64,000 nt of DNA, from NCBI GenBank assembly GCA_032718565.1, contig JAVGVS010000056.1:1132501-1196500 (forward strand), read 5' to 3'. Positions 46,601 through 57,525 of the stretch are shown piece after piece. Source of the DNA: Distichodus sexfasciatus (Eukaryota > Chordata > Actinopteri > Characiformes > Distichodontidae). The notes under the pieces are model-generated. The model was not told the DNA's origin, made no database searches, and was given only the letters and a program-made list of their open reading frames with translations. Each line of letters starts with the position of its first letter. The first letter of the stretch is position 1. Both the position numbers and the translations under genes were made by a program.

Positions 46601-49600
46601 GGATCGTCCTGGGGTTTGTGCCCCATGATGAGTAAACGGGTCCATCCTCCATCCTCAGGGCCTGGCTGAAGGTAAAACGTGTCACTGAGAGCTCCAACCA
46701 TCTCGGTCACATTCTGAAATCCACACTGGGCCAAGGGGAAATCCTCACCGTACATTTTCTTCAAACCAGAAACATAGTAAAAGGAAAATAGAAAGGTTTA
46801 GCCTTTATTGAACAGAAATGCCACAAAACAAACCCCATATTAATAAAGTAAATAACAATCAAGCAAGACTACAGGTCAAGTAGCAGAAAAATAAGCAGAT
46901 TTCGATGTAATACAGCAAATGCTTGCCTTATTTACGTTCATTCAAGCCTTTAAATCGAGTATGTCAGGAGTATTTCTATAATGCTGCAAGTGTGTATGAC
47001 AAATTACTTTATACTCATTAGGAAGACTGTGAATAGTCATTCCATGACTGTGACTGGCCACGACCTGACAAGAGAGACAAAATTGCAGAGGTTACAGTCA
47101 TTACAGCATTTTTTAAAAGCAGGGCTCCATACTGGAGTTAATCACAGCCTGACTTACCTTTCGAAGCTTATCCTTCATCTCCTGGCTGACTGCACCTTCA
47201 GGCCCATTTTCAATAATCTTCTGTCGAAATTCCTCTTCAAGCTATGACCCACATCCCACAAAAAATCAACTTCATTCTGATTTTTGGTTTTAGTAGCAAG
47301 TACGGTGTCACCAGAGGTGGAAAGTAACGAATTACATTTACTCAAGTTACTGTAATTGAGTAGTTTTTATGAGTAATTTGTAATTTTTAAGTAGTTTTTG
47401 AAATAGGTAATTTTACTTTTACTCAAGTACATTTTGACCCAAGTATTTTACTTCGCTACACTGTAAGCCCCCCCCCCCCCTTTATTTTTTTACTTTTACT
47501 CGAGTAGATTTTTAGATTGGTACTTTTACATTTACTTGAATAGAATTTAAGCAAAGTAAAGATACTTTCACTTAATTACAATTTTTCAGTACTTTTTCCA
47601 CCTCTGGTTGTCCCATACAAGGAATGTGCTTTGGTGGTTACTGCTATTTAAATATGTATAATATATGTGAACTCAATTCACATACATATTATGCATATAG
47701 AGTTCATAAACTCAATGGATTTAAGGCAAACGGTTTCCTCAAACAGCTTGAGTTAAACTGCATCAGGTTTTACAGTAAACTATACTATTATGTGACTACT
47801 GTTTTTGGAGAAACATTCGAATCCAAACCAGCCAACCTTTGCAACCGACTTCTCAAATGTAGTTACTTCCTCTGCAGCTTCTGGGGGAGCTTCTGCAGCT
47901 TCGGCCTCCTGAGCTCCAACATCTGCAGTCTTCTTGTACTCCTGCTGCTCTGTGGCCGTCCCGTCATTGAGCACTACCTTCTGTCTGGGTGCTTCACAGA
48001 AACAGCATTTTTATGCTTCATGCAGTAATACACACTGTAGTAATTTCAGACTTGCATAAATGCATTACAGACATCCCAAAATGTCCCAGCTTTAATAGTT
48101 GAGCACATTCACAGTACAAACCTTTCAGTGAACTTAACCATAACACATCCTAGGCACTATGATGTTACAGACCATTGTTTGAAGGAAATTTTCAATAACT
48201 GGACCTCTGTGTTTTGTTGAACACCCCTGATCAGGGATATGTTAGCTCACCTGATACATAGGGGCTTTTGGGAAGGAAGTTTGTTATCCACATTGGGCTG
48301 TTGGAGAACACCGGCGCCAGGACGGGCGTCTGTACGATGGGTGATATGACTGTCAGAATCAGAATTATAATCTGTTTTATTGGCCAAGTAAAGCAATGCC
48401 TACCACAAATTCAATAACAATAACGATAATCATTACATTAACATAAAGAAAGAACATACAGTACAGGCGTGATCAATGCTGGGGAGCGGCTAAGTAGTGA
48501 CGCTATTAACTGAGCTATTTTTTCAGTAGTTTGAAATGTAACTAGCTACTTTTCCTCAAATAGCAATGGGCCTTATCAAAAGGGTACAATGTTACAGAAG
48601 AAAAGTTTGTCCCTATACTCATGACTCATTTTTTTTACTAGCAGCTGTTTCGGATTGGTGTTAAATTGGCAGAAGTGGCATCTGATGTGTGCATGCTCTC
48701 TTGGCAGCTGTGAGATGGAGACGAAGAGAGTGGTGTCCCCCTTGATGAAGACGGAGGCATGAATCCATGGCTGTGAAGTAGCTTGCTTGTAGTTAGCTAC
48801 TTTTTCTCTGTAGCTTAAATATGCTAAACTACTAACACTCGGATATCTTTTGTAATGAAAGCATCTCTCATATCTTATATATTAAATGAATTATTTTATC
48901 AAAAAATATTAACTGTCATGGGCACAATTATGTTGATTAAAGATTCTGATTGTGGGTTTTGATTAACTGCTCAGCCCTAGTAACTACTATATTAAAACAG
49001 GAATGAGATTAAAAATTAAAACCTGGCTTTAGGATCAGGTAAGAGCCCAGGCGACCCTGCCGCACCGCAATTATGTCCGTGGCGGCCGACAGCATCTCTG
49101 CGATGGAGTAGTAACCGTGCTGCGTGATGGCGAGGGGCTTGCCAAAATGTGCAGCATATTGCGCCTCCAGCTCGGACAGGCTGATAGGATGGTTGTGAAG
49201 CAGCTGGCGGAGTTGGGAGCGGAGCTGGGCGGGGAGTGCCGGCACAGTGGAGCTCTTGCGAGGAAGCACCAGGGGGTGTTTGTGGTGGACGCTGTGGAAT
49301 GAGCCAGACCATTTCCTGGAGCTTTTGGGCTTGTGATCACGCTGTTTGGAGACAAGGTCTTCAATGCCTTTTGTGGTACTGTCACTGATTGCTGGAAAAT
49401 AGGTGACGTGTAGGGGTGTTACGATACAACAGTCTACATCGATACATTGATACAACGATCAATGAACCGACAACAGCAATCCAAACTGAAAAGTGTTCAG
49501 AAATCATATATATTGTAACGTCACATAGTTAACAGGAGGTCTATTTTAGTTAAAAGGTTGTCATTTACTTGTCTGATTGAGCTCAGGAATAAAAAAGTCT

Positions 49601-50209
49601 AATTATATTCTAGATGCCTTTTGTGATTTAATACCAATGAAAGTCAGCGTATGATCGCTGGCTCCTGAATCAAATCAAATCAAACTGAAATTGGAAGACA
49701 TCGAGTTGTCGTCCATTAAATCAATATAATATTGTATCATGATGACACTTATGATTTATACCCTTGTACACACCAAGTTGTTATAGTTTGTCTAAGAGAG
49801 TGTGAGTGCATTAGTTAGTACTAATTCACTCACAAAGGCTAAGACATACTAAAACAACTCATTTCATATCTTATCAGCCTAAAAACAGCTTATGACTTAT
49901 AACTTATGGCTGTCAAGACAACATATGACAAAAGTGTAATATTCAAAAAGAAAGCACCATCAAAAGTTTTACCTTTTAGCACAATGCCTCCATTTTCAAC
50001 AAACTCAATCCTGACCACATCGGGCATTTCCTTGACCATGTCCAGGACATGGCAGAAGCCCAGGATCTTAAGGGGCAGGGGGCAGCCCAACATTTTCTGA
50101 TAATCCTTCTTCAGCTGCTCAGGAGTGAGTCCATGTTTAGTTGAGATCAGCAGTGAGCGAATGTCTTTTTTTAACCTGGCCAGTAGCTGATCTTGAGTCA
50201 TCCTGACCG
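37485..50209 (-). CDS. tdrd5: Tudor domain-containing protein 5 (complete, 16 coding exons)
   Basis: Germ-cell protein of the nuage or chromatoid body; in mouse it is needed for transposon silencing and spermatid development. Coding exons right to left: 49973-50201 (ATG 50201, exon from 50209), 49023-49391, 48251-48349, 47837-47991, 47158-47241, 46593-46758, 46161-46333, 45254-45468, 43536-43745, 43237-43303, 41563-41760, 40731-40859, 40096-40155, 39306-39446, 38245-38380, 37485-37672. They sum to 2619 bases, 872 residues plus stop, with every phase matching. Order: LOTUS 1 (about 5-75), LOTUS 2 (about 125-198), LOTUS 3 (about 284-365), extended Tudor (about 425-660), then a poorly conserved acidic tail. 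For exon 47837-47991, acceptor CTGTGAAG keeps the frame; the nearer CACCCAG would give a stop. Human TDRD5 is 981 residues as I recall, so this is shorter, mostly in linkers. Confidence 0.95.
38245..41760 (-). CDS. tdrd5: tdrd5 exons after the Tudor core: end of extended Tudor domain and acidic tail
   Basis: Exon 41563-41760 (ending LFLCDTHTDEDVYIHTVL and AEDGAVPCSPAGTP) corresponds to human LFLCDT..EDVYFHHVL and closes the extended Tudor domain. Exons 40731-40859, 40096-40155, 39306-39446 and 38245-38380 encode a Ser/Thr/Glu-rich tail with little family identity, apart from NPAVFSNWDQEWVDES, which resembles the DIWDENW region of human TDRD5. All these exons have multiples of three bases except the last, which is phase 1. 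Confidence 0.88.
42029..42052. repeat. (ATA)n microsatellite in a tdrd5 intron
   Basis: AATAATAATAATAATAATAA run next to the hAT element starting at 42144. Confidence 0.85.
42144..43033. mobile_element. hAT-type nonautonomous DNA transposon with perfect 8-bp target duplication, in a tdrd5 intron
   Basis: Ends are TAGAGATG... and ...CATCTCTA. Target duplication ATGATTAT is exact at 42136-42143 and 43034-43041. Subterminal regions carry repeated ATCGG/GGTATC motifs pointing inward on both sides. The 890-bp body has no transposase domain I recognise. It occupies the intron between tdrd5 exons 41563-41760 and 43237-43303. Confidence 0.85.
43237..45468 (-). CDS. tdrd5: tdrd5 exons carrying the Tudor domain core
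   Basis: Exon 45254-45468 gives ERVESPSHFYVRFYEE and ENMMIEM. Exon 43536-43745 gives YVRPGQACCVAPQDLWFYRV with EVEVYYVDFGDITTVKRSSL. Exon 43237-43303 gives SCYAELPAQAVPSVLVGVKP. Together these are a Tudor fold (YVDFGD is the conserved strand-turn) embedded in its staphylococcal-nuclease-like extension. In this superfamily the aromatic cage binds symmetrically dimethylated arginine on PIWI proteins. The intron between the first two of these exons carries a nested transposon insertion. Confidence 0.93.
43808..44640. repeat. Nested repeat block in a tdrd5 intron
   Basis: The outer element is in two pieces: AATTTCCCAGTCGAGGATTA with CGCCTAGTCCTAGAC (43808-43858), and the partner CAACTTAGCCCAAGACTAAG with CATGAGCAAGAAACCAGCCC (44571-44643). 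A second element with ends GGGTTTCCTGCAG and CTGCAGGAAACACT (about 43866-44571) separates them, with GAATG at both borders. Within that lies SINE copy C. Other copies of the outer element are seen at about 27565-27690, 34545-34645 and 56578-56670. Confidence 0.65.
44214..44466 (-). mobile_element. tRNA-derived SINE, copy C, nested inside another element
   Basis: Full-length copy with intact boxes: minus-strand TTGGTGGTGTAACGGTAGGG (A box) and GGTTCGAATCC (B box). It lies inside a larger inserted element (43862-44568) in a tdrd5 intron, so it is the youngest layer there. Confidence 0.8.
46593..47241 (-). CDS. tdrd5: tdrd5 exons carrying LOTUS domain 3
   Basis: Exons 47158-47241 and 46593-46758 encode LEEEFRQKIIENGPEGAVSQ followed by EMKDKLRK, then KMYGEDFPLAQCGFQNVTEM and VGALSDTFYL. 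This is the third LOTUS domain, matching FLNVTELVGALSD in human TDRD5. The junction is phase 0. The second exon ends in phase 1 before a tandem acceptor in the next exon. Confidence 0.9.
47312..47606. mobile_element. Short hAT-like miniature element in a tdrd5 intron
   Basis: Begins CAGAGGTGGAAAGTAACG and ends TACTTTTTCCACCTCTG, related in its outer bases to the element at 20569-21448. The flanking octamers GGTGTCAC and GTTGTCCC agree at six of eight positions, consistent with an aged target duplication. Contains a run of ten or more C (47468-47479). It lies just upstream of tdrd5 exon 47158-47241. Confidence 0.7.
49023..49391 (-). CDS. tdrd5: tdrd5 exon carrying LOTUS domain 2
   Basis: This 369-base exon begins ISDSTTKGIEDLVSKQRDHK, passes through a basic linker, then gives ALPAQLRSQLRQLLHNHPIS and EAQYAAHFGKPLAITQHGYY followed by ATDIIAVRQG. 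The latter part is a complete second LOTUS domain, about residues 125-198 of the joined protein. It ends at CCAG followed by gtttta. Confidence 0.92.
49973..50209 (-). CDS. tdrd5: tdrd5 first coding exon: LOTUS domain 1
   Basis: The exon begins at acceptor GATTTTAG and has eight untranslated bases before ATG at 50201. It reads MTQDQLLARLKKDIRSLLIS, then KHGLTPEQLKKDYQKMLGCP and a MPDVVRIEFVENGGIVLK end, the hallmark of the first LOTUS (OST-HTH) domain of TDRD5 and TDRD7. LOTUS domains bind RNA and, in some family members, the Vasa helicase. It ends in phase 1 and joins AISDSTTKGIEDLV in the next exon. Confidence 0.93.
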
Positions 50210-50857
50210 CTAAAATCAATGAAAAGAAATATTTCGAGTTATGTTGAGATATAAAATAGGTGGAATGGATCAGATAATCTGCACATTTTATCTATTCTAC
50301 ACCATTCTATGAATGCAGTCATGTCATACTATGAGAATCTATGCACATTCGCAAATGCTTTGCATTAATAAACTGATTCATGAAAACTGAGGTTTTGGTA
50401 ATAGTAAGTGTATTCTTTAAAACTAAGGATCTTATTGTAAATTAAGTAAATTCCATTAGATATTTTTACAGAAAACTCCCCGAAAGTTTTCTGAAACGTT
50501 TCTGACGTTGTTGCTCCTTGTTTATGATCATGAACTGAACAAATAACAGACAAGACTTTAAAAAACGACGTTATGACATCAATATGCTCTCACACATGTA
50601 AAGATATACATTTTATTTTTGACATTTCTCAAAACAGTACGACATTTTATATCTTAAAACAAGTACAAGTTCGCATATTAATGTTCATTTCTCAGCGTTG
50701 GAAAAGTGAATATTTAGGCAGAACGCTCTCAACGTAAACACTACTTAATTTGAGTTAAACTAGTTTTCAAGACAAATGGAATCTCCCATCCTATCTTTTG
50801 CTGTCAAACTGCAAAAGTTTCGTGAAATATTGAGGACAAATAAAAACGATAACTTAC

Positions 50858-50960
50858 GATTTGCCAGTGTAATTAGAACGGTTACAAAAATGTGGCGCTG
50901 CAGACGCGACTCGCCTCGTAAAAACCACACACTCCAAACTTTACACCTCTTAAGGAGAAT
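50858..50960 (-). promoter_or_regulatory. tdrd5: Possible tdrd5 untranslated exon 1 and promoter
   Basis: The first coding exon begins at an acceptor, so a noncoding first exon is needed. A strong minus-strand donor (GCAAATC followed by gtaagtt) lies at 50857, about 650 bases upstream of that acceptor. The short CG-containing stretch before it is the only plausible candidate upstream before the Tc1 insertion at 51.45 kb. Start of transcription not resolved. Confidence 0.3.
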
Positions 50961-51449
50961 GTAACTCATATTTCTCGTGTGAAAATAAATTTGGGCTGAA
51001 GAAATCCTTCGCTTTCACAAATCCACTGGAGGTAGTTTGGGATGAACTTGTCTTACCTGAGGCCTAAAACGCTGGAGTTCGGTTTTGAGGCGGATCAGAA
51101 AAATCCAGATACCGTTTCTCTGAGATAATTACACACCAAAAATATGTATCACAACAAAAATATGCACGTCATTACGAAGCCATACCTTGTAGTAATGTGG
51201 AAGTCCAGTTTAAGATTATAATGGGTAGTATTTTGTGTGTTAGGCCTCCACTAGTTACTAATTAACTAATGGTCAGCTTTAACTACTAGAAACGATTTTG
51301 GCTGAATATTTATGGTCTGGTTTAAACCTCTGAACCAGTGATACTGAAGTGTATAAAAAGTCCAGAAAATGTCTTACAAACTCTACCACAACACACACGA
51401 CCATGGCAGTGTCTTTGTGTGTTCTATTTGGAGAGGAATGAGCTCCACC

Positions 51450-52960
51450 TACAGTCATGGCCGAAATGATCGGCACCCCTGGTATTTTTCCAGAAAATGC
51501 ACCATTTCTCTCAGAAGACTATTGCAATTACAAATGTTTTGGTATACATATGTTCATTTCCTTTATGTGCATTGGATCAACATAAAAAAGGCAGAGGAAA
51601 AAACCCAAATTTGACATAATTTCACAAAACACTCAAAAACTGGGCCTGACAAAATTATTGGCACCTTTTCAAAATTGTGGTTAAATCGTTTTATTTCAAG
51701 CATATTATCCTCGTTTAAACTCACGTGTGCCAAGAAATAGGTGCTGGCAATATAGAAATCACACCTGAAGCCAGTTAAAATGGAGAAAAGTTGACTCAAC
51801 CTTTCTGATGTGTGTGCCACACTAAACATGGAGAACAGAAAGAGGAGCAGAGAATTGTCTGAGGAGTTGAGAACAAAAATTGTGGAAAAATATCAACAAT
51901 CTCAACGCTACAAGTCCATCTCCAGAGATCTTCATGTTCCTTTGTCCACTGTGTGCAACATAATCAAGAAGTTTATAATACATGGCACTGTAGCTAATCT
52001 CCGTGGACGTGGACGGAAGAGAAAAATTGATAAAAGACTACAACGCAGGCTAGTCCGAATGGTGAATAAACAGCCCCAATCAACTTCTAAACAAATTCAA
52101 GCTGTTCTGCAGACTCAGGGTGCAAGTGTCAGCTTGAACTATCCGTCGACATCTGCACGAAATGAAACACTATGATAGGAGACCCAGGAGGACCCCACTG
52201 CTGACACAGAAACATAAAAAATCCAGACTGGAGTTTGCCAAAATGTACTTGAGGAAGCCAAAATCCATCTGAGACAACGTCTTGTGGACAGATGAGACCA
52301 AGGTGGAGCTTTTTGGTAAAGCACATCATTCTACTGTTTACAGAAAACAGAATGAGGCCTACAAAGAAAAGAATACAGTACCTACAGTCAAACATGGTGG
52401 AGGTTCAATTATGTTTTGGGGATGTTTTGCTGTTTTGACTGTGTGCAAGGCATCATGAAATCTGAAGACTACCAAAGAATTTTGGGGTGCAATGTAGGGC
52501 CCAGTGTCAGAAAGCTGTGTCTGCGTCAGAGGTCATGGGTGTTCCAGCAGGACAATCACCCCAAACATACCTCTCAAAGCACACGGAAATGGTTGAATAC
52601 AAAGCGCTGGAGAGCTCTGAAGTGGCCAGCAATGAGTTCAGATCTAAATCCGATTGAACATGGAGAGATCTCAAAATTGCTGTTGGGAGAAGGCACCCTT
52701 CAAATCTGAGAGACCTTGAGCAGTTTGCAAAAGAAGAGTGGTCGAAAATTCCAGTTGAGATGCGTAACAAGCTTGTTGATGGTTGTAGGAAGCGATTGGT
52801 TTCAGTTGTTTTTTTCCAAAGAGTGCAACTCACCTGGGCTTATATTATTGTCTCTTGTATTAGCGCTTAATTTATTTTTACATTTGTATTAGAAGAGGAT
52901 AAAAGTTTTGAAATATCTTCTCAACCACAGTCACTTGTATGAACTGAATAATACATTTGT
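51450..52960 (+). mobile_element. Tc1-like DNA transposon, inactivated, right end lost or unrecognisable
   Basis: The left end begins at a TA dinucleotide (51450-51451) with ACAGTCATGGCCGAAATGAT then CGGCACCCCTGG, the usual Tc1 terminus of fish genomes. The transposase reading begins at ATG 51828. I could not find the inverted copy of the left terminus in 52.8-53.6 kb, so the right boundary given is approximate. It sits in the intergenic space between tdrd5 and nphs2. Confidence 0.85.
51828..52840 (+). pseudogene. Tc1 transposase pseudogene
   Basis: The first 116 codons are intact: SRELSEELRTKIVEKYQQSQ is the N-terminal helix-turn-helix (PAIRED-like) and RGRGRKRKIDKRLQRRLVRM is the AT-hook/second helix region. 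The frame then shifts near 52150. An in-frame stop follows KPKSI near 52270, before DNVLWTDETKVELFG (first catalytic Asp). HGGGSIMFWG and QQDNHPKHTS (second Asp) are readable, and SDLNPIEH lies just before another shift near 52655, after which WRDLKIA is in a different frame. The protein is not made. Confidence 0.85.
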
Positions 52961-53788
52961 TAATCTTTTCCTAAGATTAAAGGCCAAACTTTATTGATAA
53001 GGGACATTTCAATAATAACCAAGAAGTATTTTCTTTGGTGTCACAATGAAATTATGTCTTTAAAAGAGAGAAAGTTGTCTAACTGGATTTACAAGCTTTC
53101 CTAATAATTTATAATGGAAATCTTATGTATATGACGGTATTACCAATAGACCTTGTTAGTTAAAACAATAATTTTGGAAACCCTCAGTATTTTTTTTTTT
53201 TAATACATTTTATGGAAAACAGTAAATGTTTTCCGATAGATTGTAAATGGATATGTGTACTGTTTGAATCAAAGATTACAAACTCAGAGAGTAACAGCCA
53301 AAAGAGAATCCTTTATTCAGATTTATCTCCTGCAGCTTCCCAGTTGCACTTAATTAAGAATTTGGGTGGATGTTTTCTTTGACAATAACAACAAAAAATT
53401 CATTAGAGAGATGTGTTCCTGCTTAGTGTGCACATTCCACATTCAGGCATGACTTACAGAATTTTTCATTTCACTGGCGTTTTGCTATGTACTTTTTTTT
53501 GCATTTTAGGTCTCAATAGAAAAAAGATGGAGGTAATGTTTTGTTAATCTTTTGCTATACAGGATCAAGCAAGTACAATTGAAAAATAAAAACACAGTGA
53601 AGCATAACCATTGTTTTGTCACACCCCCCTTCCAACCCGTGCTGTACTCCTTACTCTACGTCAGACACAAAACTTATTTGAGGATGCCAGGTAATTAGCA
53701 AATCTCCAGAGCTCAGATATCGCCTTCCACCCAACATCACTTAGAAATTCACAGCCAGAGATAGATGCTTATTGCTAAGGAGCGCAAA
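52960..53788. promoter_or_regulatory. nphs2: nphs2 upstream region
   Basis: The stretch between the Tc1 relic and the podocin ATG holds the promoter and 5' UTR, but I see no unmistakable TATA box at a fitting distance. The last 150 bases (ACACCCCCCTTCCAACCCGT onward) are less AT-rich and are the likely 5' UTR and core promoter. Confidence 0.35.
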
Positions 53789-55222
53789 ATGGAGAGAAGA
53801 GCAGAAGTGCCATTGCCAGAACATCCTCCAAAATCTGGCAGGACCAAACGAGAGACAACACCTATGGCAAGAGAGAGAAAGCACAAGTCAAGCAAGTCAG
53901 TAAAGCTTCAGGAGCCACACAAAAGAAAAGAGAGGGTGAAAGAGGGTGAAGCAAGGGAAGGAGCCATTAATGAGGATGAAAATGGGAGCCTGATGGTGTC
54001 TGGGAGCACTGTGGTCAATGTAGACACCGTGAGAGAAAGACCAGCAGAGAAGGAAGATCTAGTAGGACTGCTAGAGAGTGAATGGCACGATGAAGGTGAA
54101 TTGGTTTACTACATGCATACAGTTCACTATATGCATACACAATCCAACTGCCTCTCATTTCCTCTTCATATTCTGTTTTGACATTTTTTGTCACAGCCTT
54201 GAAGCCGAGGAAACTTGGAGTTTGTGAATTGCTTCTCACCATTGCTGCTCTTGCTACAGTAATCTTATTGTTTCCCATATTGATTTGGTTCTGCATAAAG
54301 GTCAGTGTTAATTTATATTCGCAAAATATTATTATTAGTATTAATGACACTGGTTGTAATAATTGTTTATGAATCGGCTGTGCTTCCCCTTGGGGTAGAT
54401 TGTGAGAGAACATGAGCGTGCTCTGGTGTACAGGTTGGGGCATCTGTTACGGAAGAAACCCAAGGGACCAGGTACATTAACTATGTAATTTATCTCTTTA
54501 TGCAGTTCAGTAAAGTCCCAAATGATATAAAGAACACAGCAAGTGTAGATAAAATGCCAGTGATTGTGCTGTGTGATAGTCATCGTTTATCATAGTATTG
54601 TTTACGTACTGTTAGATTTAAATGATAATAAGCTATTTTAAAGCTTTTTTGTTATTTTATTTTTGCATAGGGCTAATTTTCTACCTCCCATTCCTGGATG
54701 TTTGCCAGAAAGTGGACATTCGGTTAAAAATGCTGAAGATTCCCTCTCATGGGGTAACTTTTTTAATTGTTCTGTCTAGTACAGAACAATTGAAACACAT
54801 ACACTTATTTGCCTAAAATTTTATGACTGTGCAAACTTGTGTTCTGGACCCATAGTAGTATTTTTCACGTTTGTCAGAATCATAACAGGACTTGACCAGT
54901 GACTACTGATTGTGTCTCTTTAGAGAAGAAATTTCTTCTTGAGAATTGTCTAAATTGTCACTGTGTGTTCTGTAGGTAGTGACAAAAGACCTGGTGTGTA
55001 CGGAGGTGAGTGCAGTGTGTTACTATCGCATCGAGAATGTGTCTGTGTGTTACTCCACCCTGGCTGGAGTCCCGGCTGCGCTGCAGGCTGTGGTTCAGGT
55101 CTTCGTTAGAGAGGTTCTGGCCCATCACACATTCACACACATTCTGCAAAACAGAGCAGCAGTCGCACAGGAGATACAGGTGCGTCATATTTGTGCTTTA
55201 TTTAGCAATAAAGTATTGTACC

Positions 55223-55253
<31 letters not shown>

Positions 55254-56073
55254 ATCCTATATAATATATAATCCTTTATAATGCTTCTCTTTACTTTCAT
55301 GTAGGTTGCACTGGATTCAGTTGCCTGTAGGTGGGGAGTCAAAATAGAGAGAGCTGAACTGTGAGTTTTATTATATTACAGTGAGCATATATGTGTAAAT
55401 ATAAAGATGGAAATGTAAAGAGTTATAATGACTTTCACACAAGTTAAATACAAATTGTACTAATTTCTCCTTTTTGATTAATTGCAGAGAGGATCTTTGT
55501 CTACCACCTGAACTTCAACAGAACTTTGCAGTCGAGGCGGAAGCGAAGAGACAGGCTCAAATTAGAGTATGTTTCTGGTGTAACTGCACTGACGATGTAA
55601 ATGTTGAGGCGCTGTGAAGGAGGACATTAATTGATTAAACAATGGGCCTCATTCACCAGCATTTTCGCAACTTTGTTTCAAAAAACTTTCTAAGGTCCAG
55701 GTTTCACACCCACTACGTTCATACGCTTTTAAAAACACTTTTAAAATGTTGTAGATTGAAACCTTACCATAACATCCCCTTCTGTGTGGTAATATTTTAG
55801 GTAATTGCAGCAGAAGGTGAGAAGGCAGCATGTGAGGCTCTGAAGGCCTCCGTCGACTCCCTCTCTGATTCTCCTTTGGCCATCCAACTGCGTCTGCTAC
55901 AGCTCCTGCACACACTGCGCTCAGATCAGCCTGCTGTTCTCCTCAACCTTCCTCCTGACTTTCTCAGTCTTCCTCAACATCTTCCTCTTCCAGACATAAG
56001 CAGCTACTCCAATCAACTTCCACCTCCAGATGACAACTCCAAGGAAGTAGCTAAAGATTCTCCCATGATGTAA
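53789..56073 (+). CDS. nphs2: Podocin, stomatin-family slit-diaphragm protein (complete, 8 coding exons)
   Basis: Podocin is a hairpin membrane protein that organises nephrin and cholesterol at the podocyte slit diaphragm. Exons: 53789-54095, 54197-54300, 54399-54471, 54671-54753, 54976-55179, 55305-55360, 55488-55566 and 55801-56073. They join in frame to 392 residues plus stop; human podocin is 383. Order: charged N-terminal tail with VVNVDTVRE and LLESE as in human, the cysteine of LGVCELL (residue 112, likely palmitoylation site), membrane hairpin about 114-136 with its proline in LLFPILIWFC, then the PHB domain. The arginine of YRLGHL (residue 149) aligns with human R138, a nephrotic-syndrome position, and is conserved. 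The C-terminus KDSPMM matches human KDSPML. The ATG at 53789 is preferred over one at 53765 because MERRA is the family start. AATAAA at 56194-56199 is a likely polyadenylation signal. Confidence 0.96.
54197..54471 (+). CDS. nphs2: nphs2 exons for the membrane hairpin and start of the PHB domain
   Basis: Exon 54197-54300 encodes LKPRKLGVCELLLTIAAL and ATVILLFPILIWFCIK: one hydrophobic segment with a central proline that makes stomatin-family proteins dip into the membrane and return to the cytosol. Exon 54399-54471 (IVREHERALVYRLGHLLRKK then PKGPG) begins the PHB domain. The ORF left open after the first of these exons reads into intron and is not coding. Confidence 0.93.
54671..55566 (+). 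CDS. nphs2: nphs2 exons for the PHB domain core
   Basis: Four exons give IFYLPFLDVCQKVDIRLKML, VVTKDLVCTEVSAVCYYRIE, the helix AALQAVVQVFVREVLAHHTF, VALDSVACRWGVKIERAELE and FAVEAEAKRQAQIR. The order and spacing match the prohibitin-homology domain of podocin, including the EAEAKRQA oligomerisation helix. The exon 4/5 junction rebuilds SHG/VVTKD. The intron after 55179 carries a (TA)n run at 55228-55253. Confidence 0.93.
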
Positions 56074-56368
56074 AGAGTTTCATTAGGCACAATGTTGAAA
56101 ATAAAAAGTAGAATAATATAATAAAAATATATTCTATAAGCTAAATATATGCACAGTACCACAATGAAGAGAGACATGTTGCATTCAGAAGTTAATAAAA
56201 GTCAGTAACAATCTTGGAAACCCTTTTTGTGATGCACCAAAATACACTCCTTTGCATACAAACTTGTGAATAATGTTTGTTTTATAACAGACTCAAGCAA
56301 ACATATTGGATTTGTCATTTAGTCTTTTATTAGCATTTTTCCATGTACAGTCGGGTGTGTTTTTTGCT

Positions 56369-57525
56369 TCAGTGTTTCTTGCTGCCTTTAGTGGGTTTGG
56401 GGCTTGGAGCGGGTTTCTGGCTCGCCTCTTTGGGCTCAGGTGTGATTCCAGCTTTAGGAAGTGGTTCAACAGGCTTTTTATGCACTAAAAGAGGAGAGAA
56501 TCACTGATGTGAGTAGATTTATCGTGCTTCAGTTACATTTATAATATGCTAACTTTCATGTCTTTTAAACATTTTGGGCTGGTTTCTTACTCATGGACTA
56601 AATTGTAGTATCAATGGAGATTTTCTAGGATTAGGCTTAACCCTCCACTGGGAAACTGGCTCTTAATGTATAATGTATAATACTTTATAAATAATATTAA
56701 TCTAATTGAGAGGTTATATAAACCTGTCCATATATTTTGCATATGAGTTCAAGGTAGTTGGATGTAGGTTTGGAATTGTGTATTTTAGTATTGGGAAGGG
56801 AAGGGATGAGTGGGGAATTACTGATTACTGCTTTTTAAAAAACCAGCACGAGGAGAAATCAATATTAAGCCGATCCAACTCTAATAGCACTCTGGGGGAA
56901 TATTACTATGAATAATGTGGCACTCCTATATTATCCCATATCCGTGTTCATCTCACCTTTGCTGTCTGGACTGTGTCTTCGTGAAAGCTGCCTCTCCAAG
57001 TCCTGGATCTTCTCCAAAGCAGCATGCAGAGATTCCTCCACCTTCAGAGCCCTGTCCTCAGCACTGACAGCACGAGCCTCTGCAGCTCTTATACCCAGCA
57101 CGCACACAAACACACACACACACACACACACACACATTATTTCCAGAATTAAAAGCATAGTCACTGCCTCCTTTTATTAAATTGAAAATGACAACTTTGT
57201 ACAGACAGGAAATAGCTATTTTATTAACCACTCAAAGATGAATAATTCAAAGATGTTAATGAGCATTTTTATTCATTGTTAACCATAACTATTTAAAAAA
57301 TGGGTATAAATTCCAAAGGTGTACACTATTAGTATGGATGTTAGACTTTTATAAAGTCTTGTTTAAAACTTGTGTTAGACTTGTATGCCCCAAGTCTTCT
57401 TTTCTAAAGGCTGCTTCTTCACATAATACTCACAGAAGCTCCTCCTGTAGAACCGTCACCGTAGTCAGAGCATTAAAAGCCTGCTGTGTGTCCTCAGTGC
57501 GTGGCAGCAGCACAAGCTCATCAGA
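56369..57525 (-). CDS. axdnd1: axdnd1 three last exons: coiled coil and basic tail
   Basis: Exon 57434-57525 (SDELVLLPRTEDTQQAFNAL) and exon 56957-57087 (AAEARAVSAEDRALKVEESL then EKIQDLERQLSRR) form one coiled coil. The acceptor of the second lies just after a (GT)n tract, which serves as its pyrimidine-poor upstream region. The last exon encodes HKKPVEPLPKAGITPEPKEA and SPKPTKGSKKH, a Lys/Pro-rich end. Confidence 0.83.
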
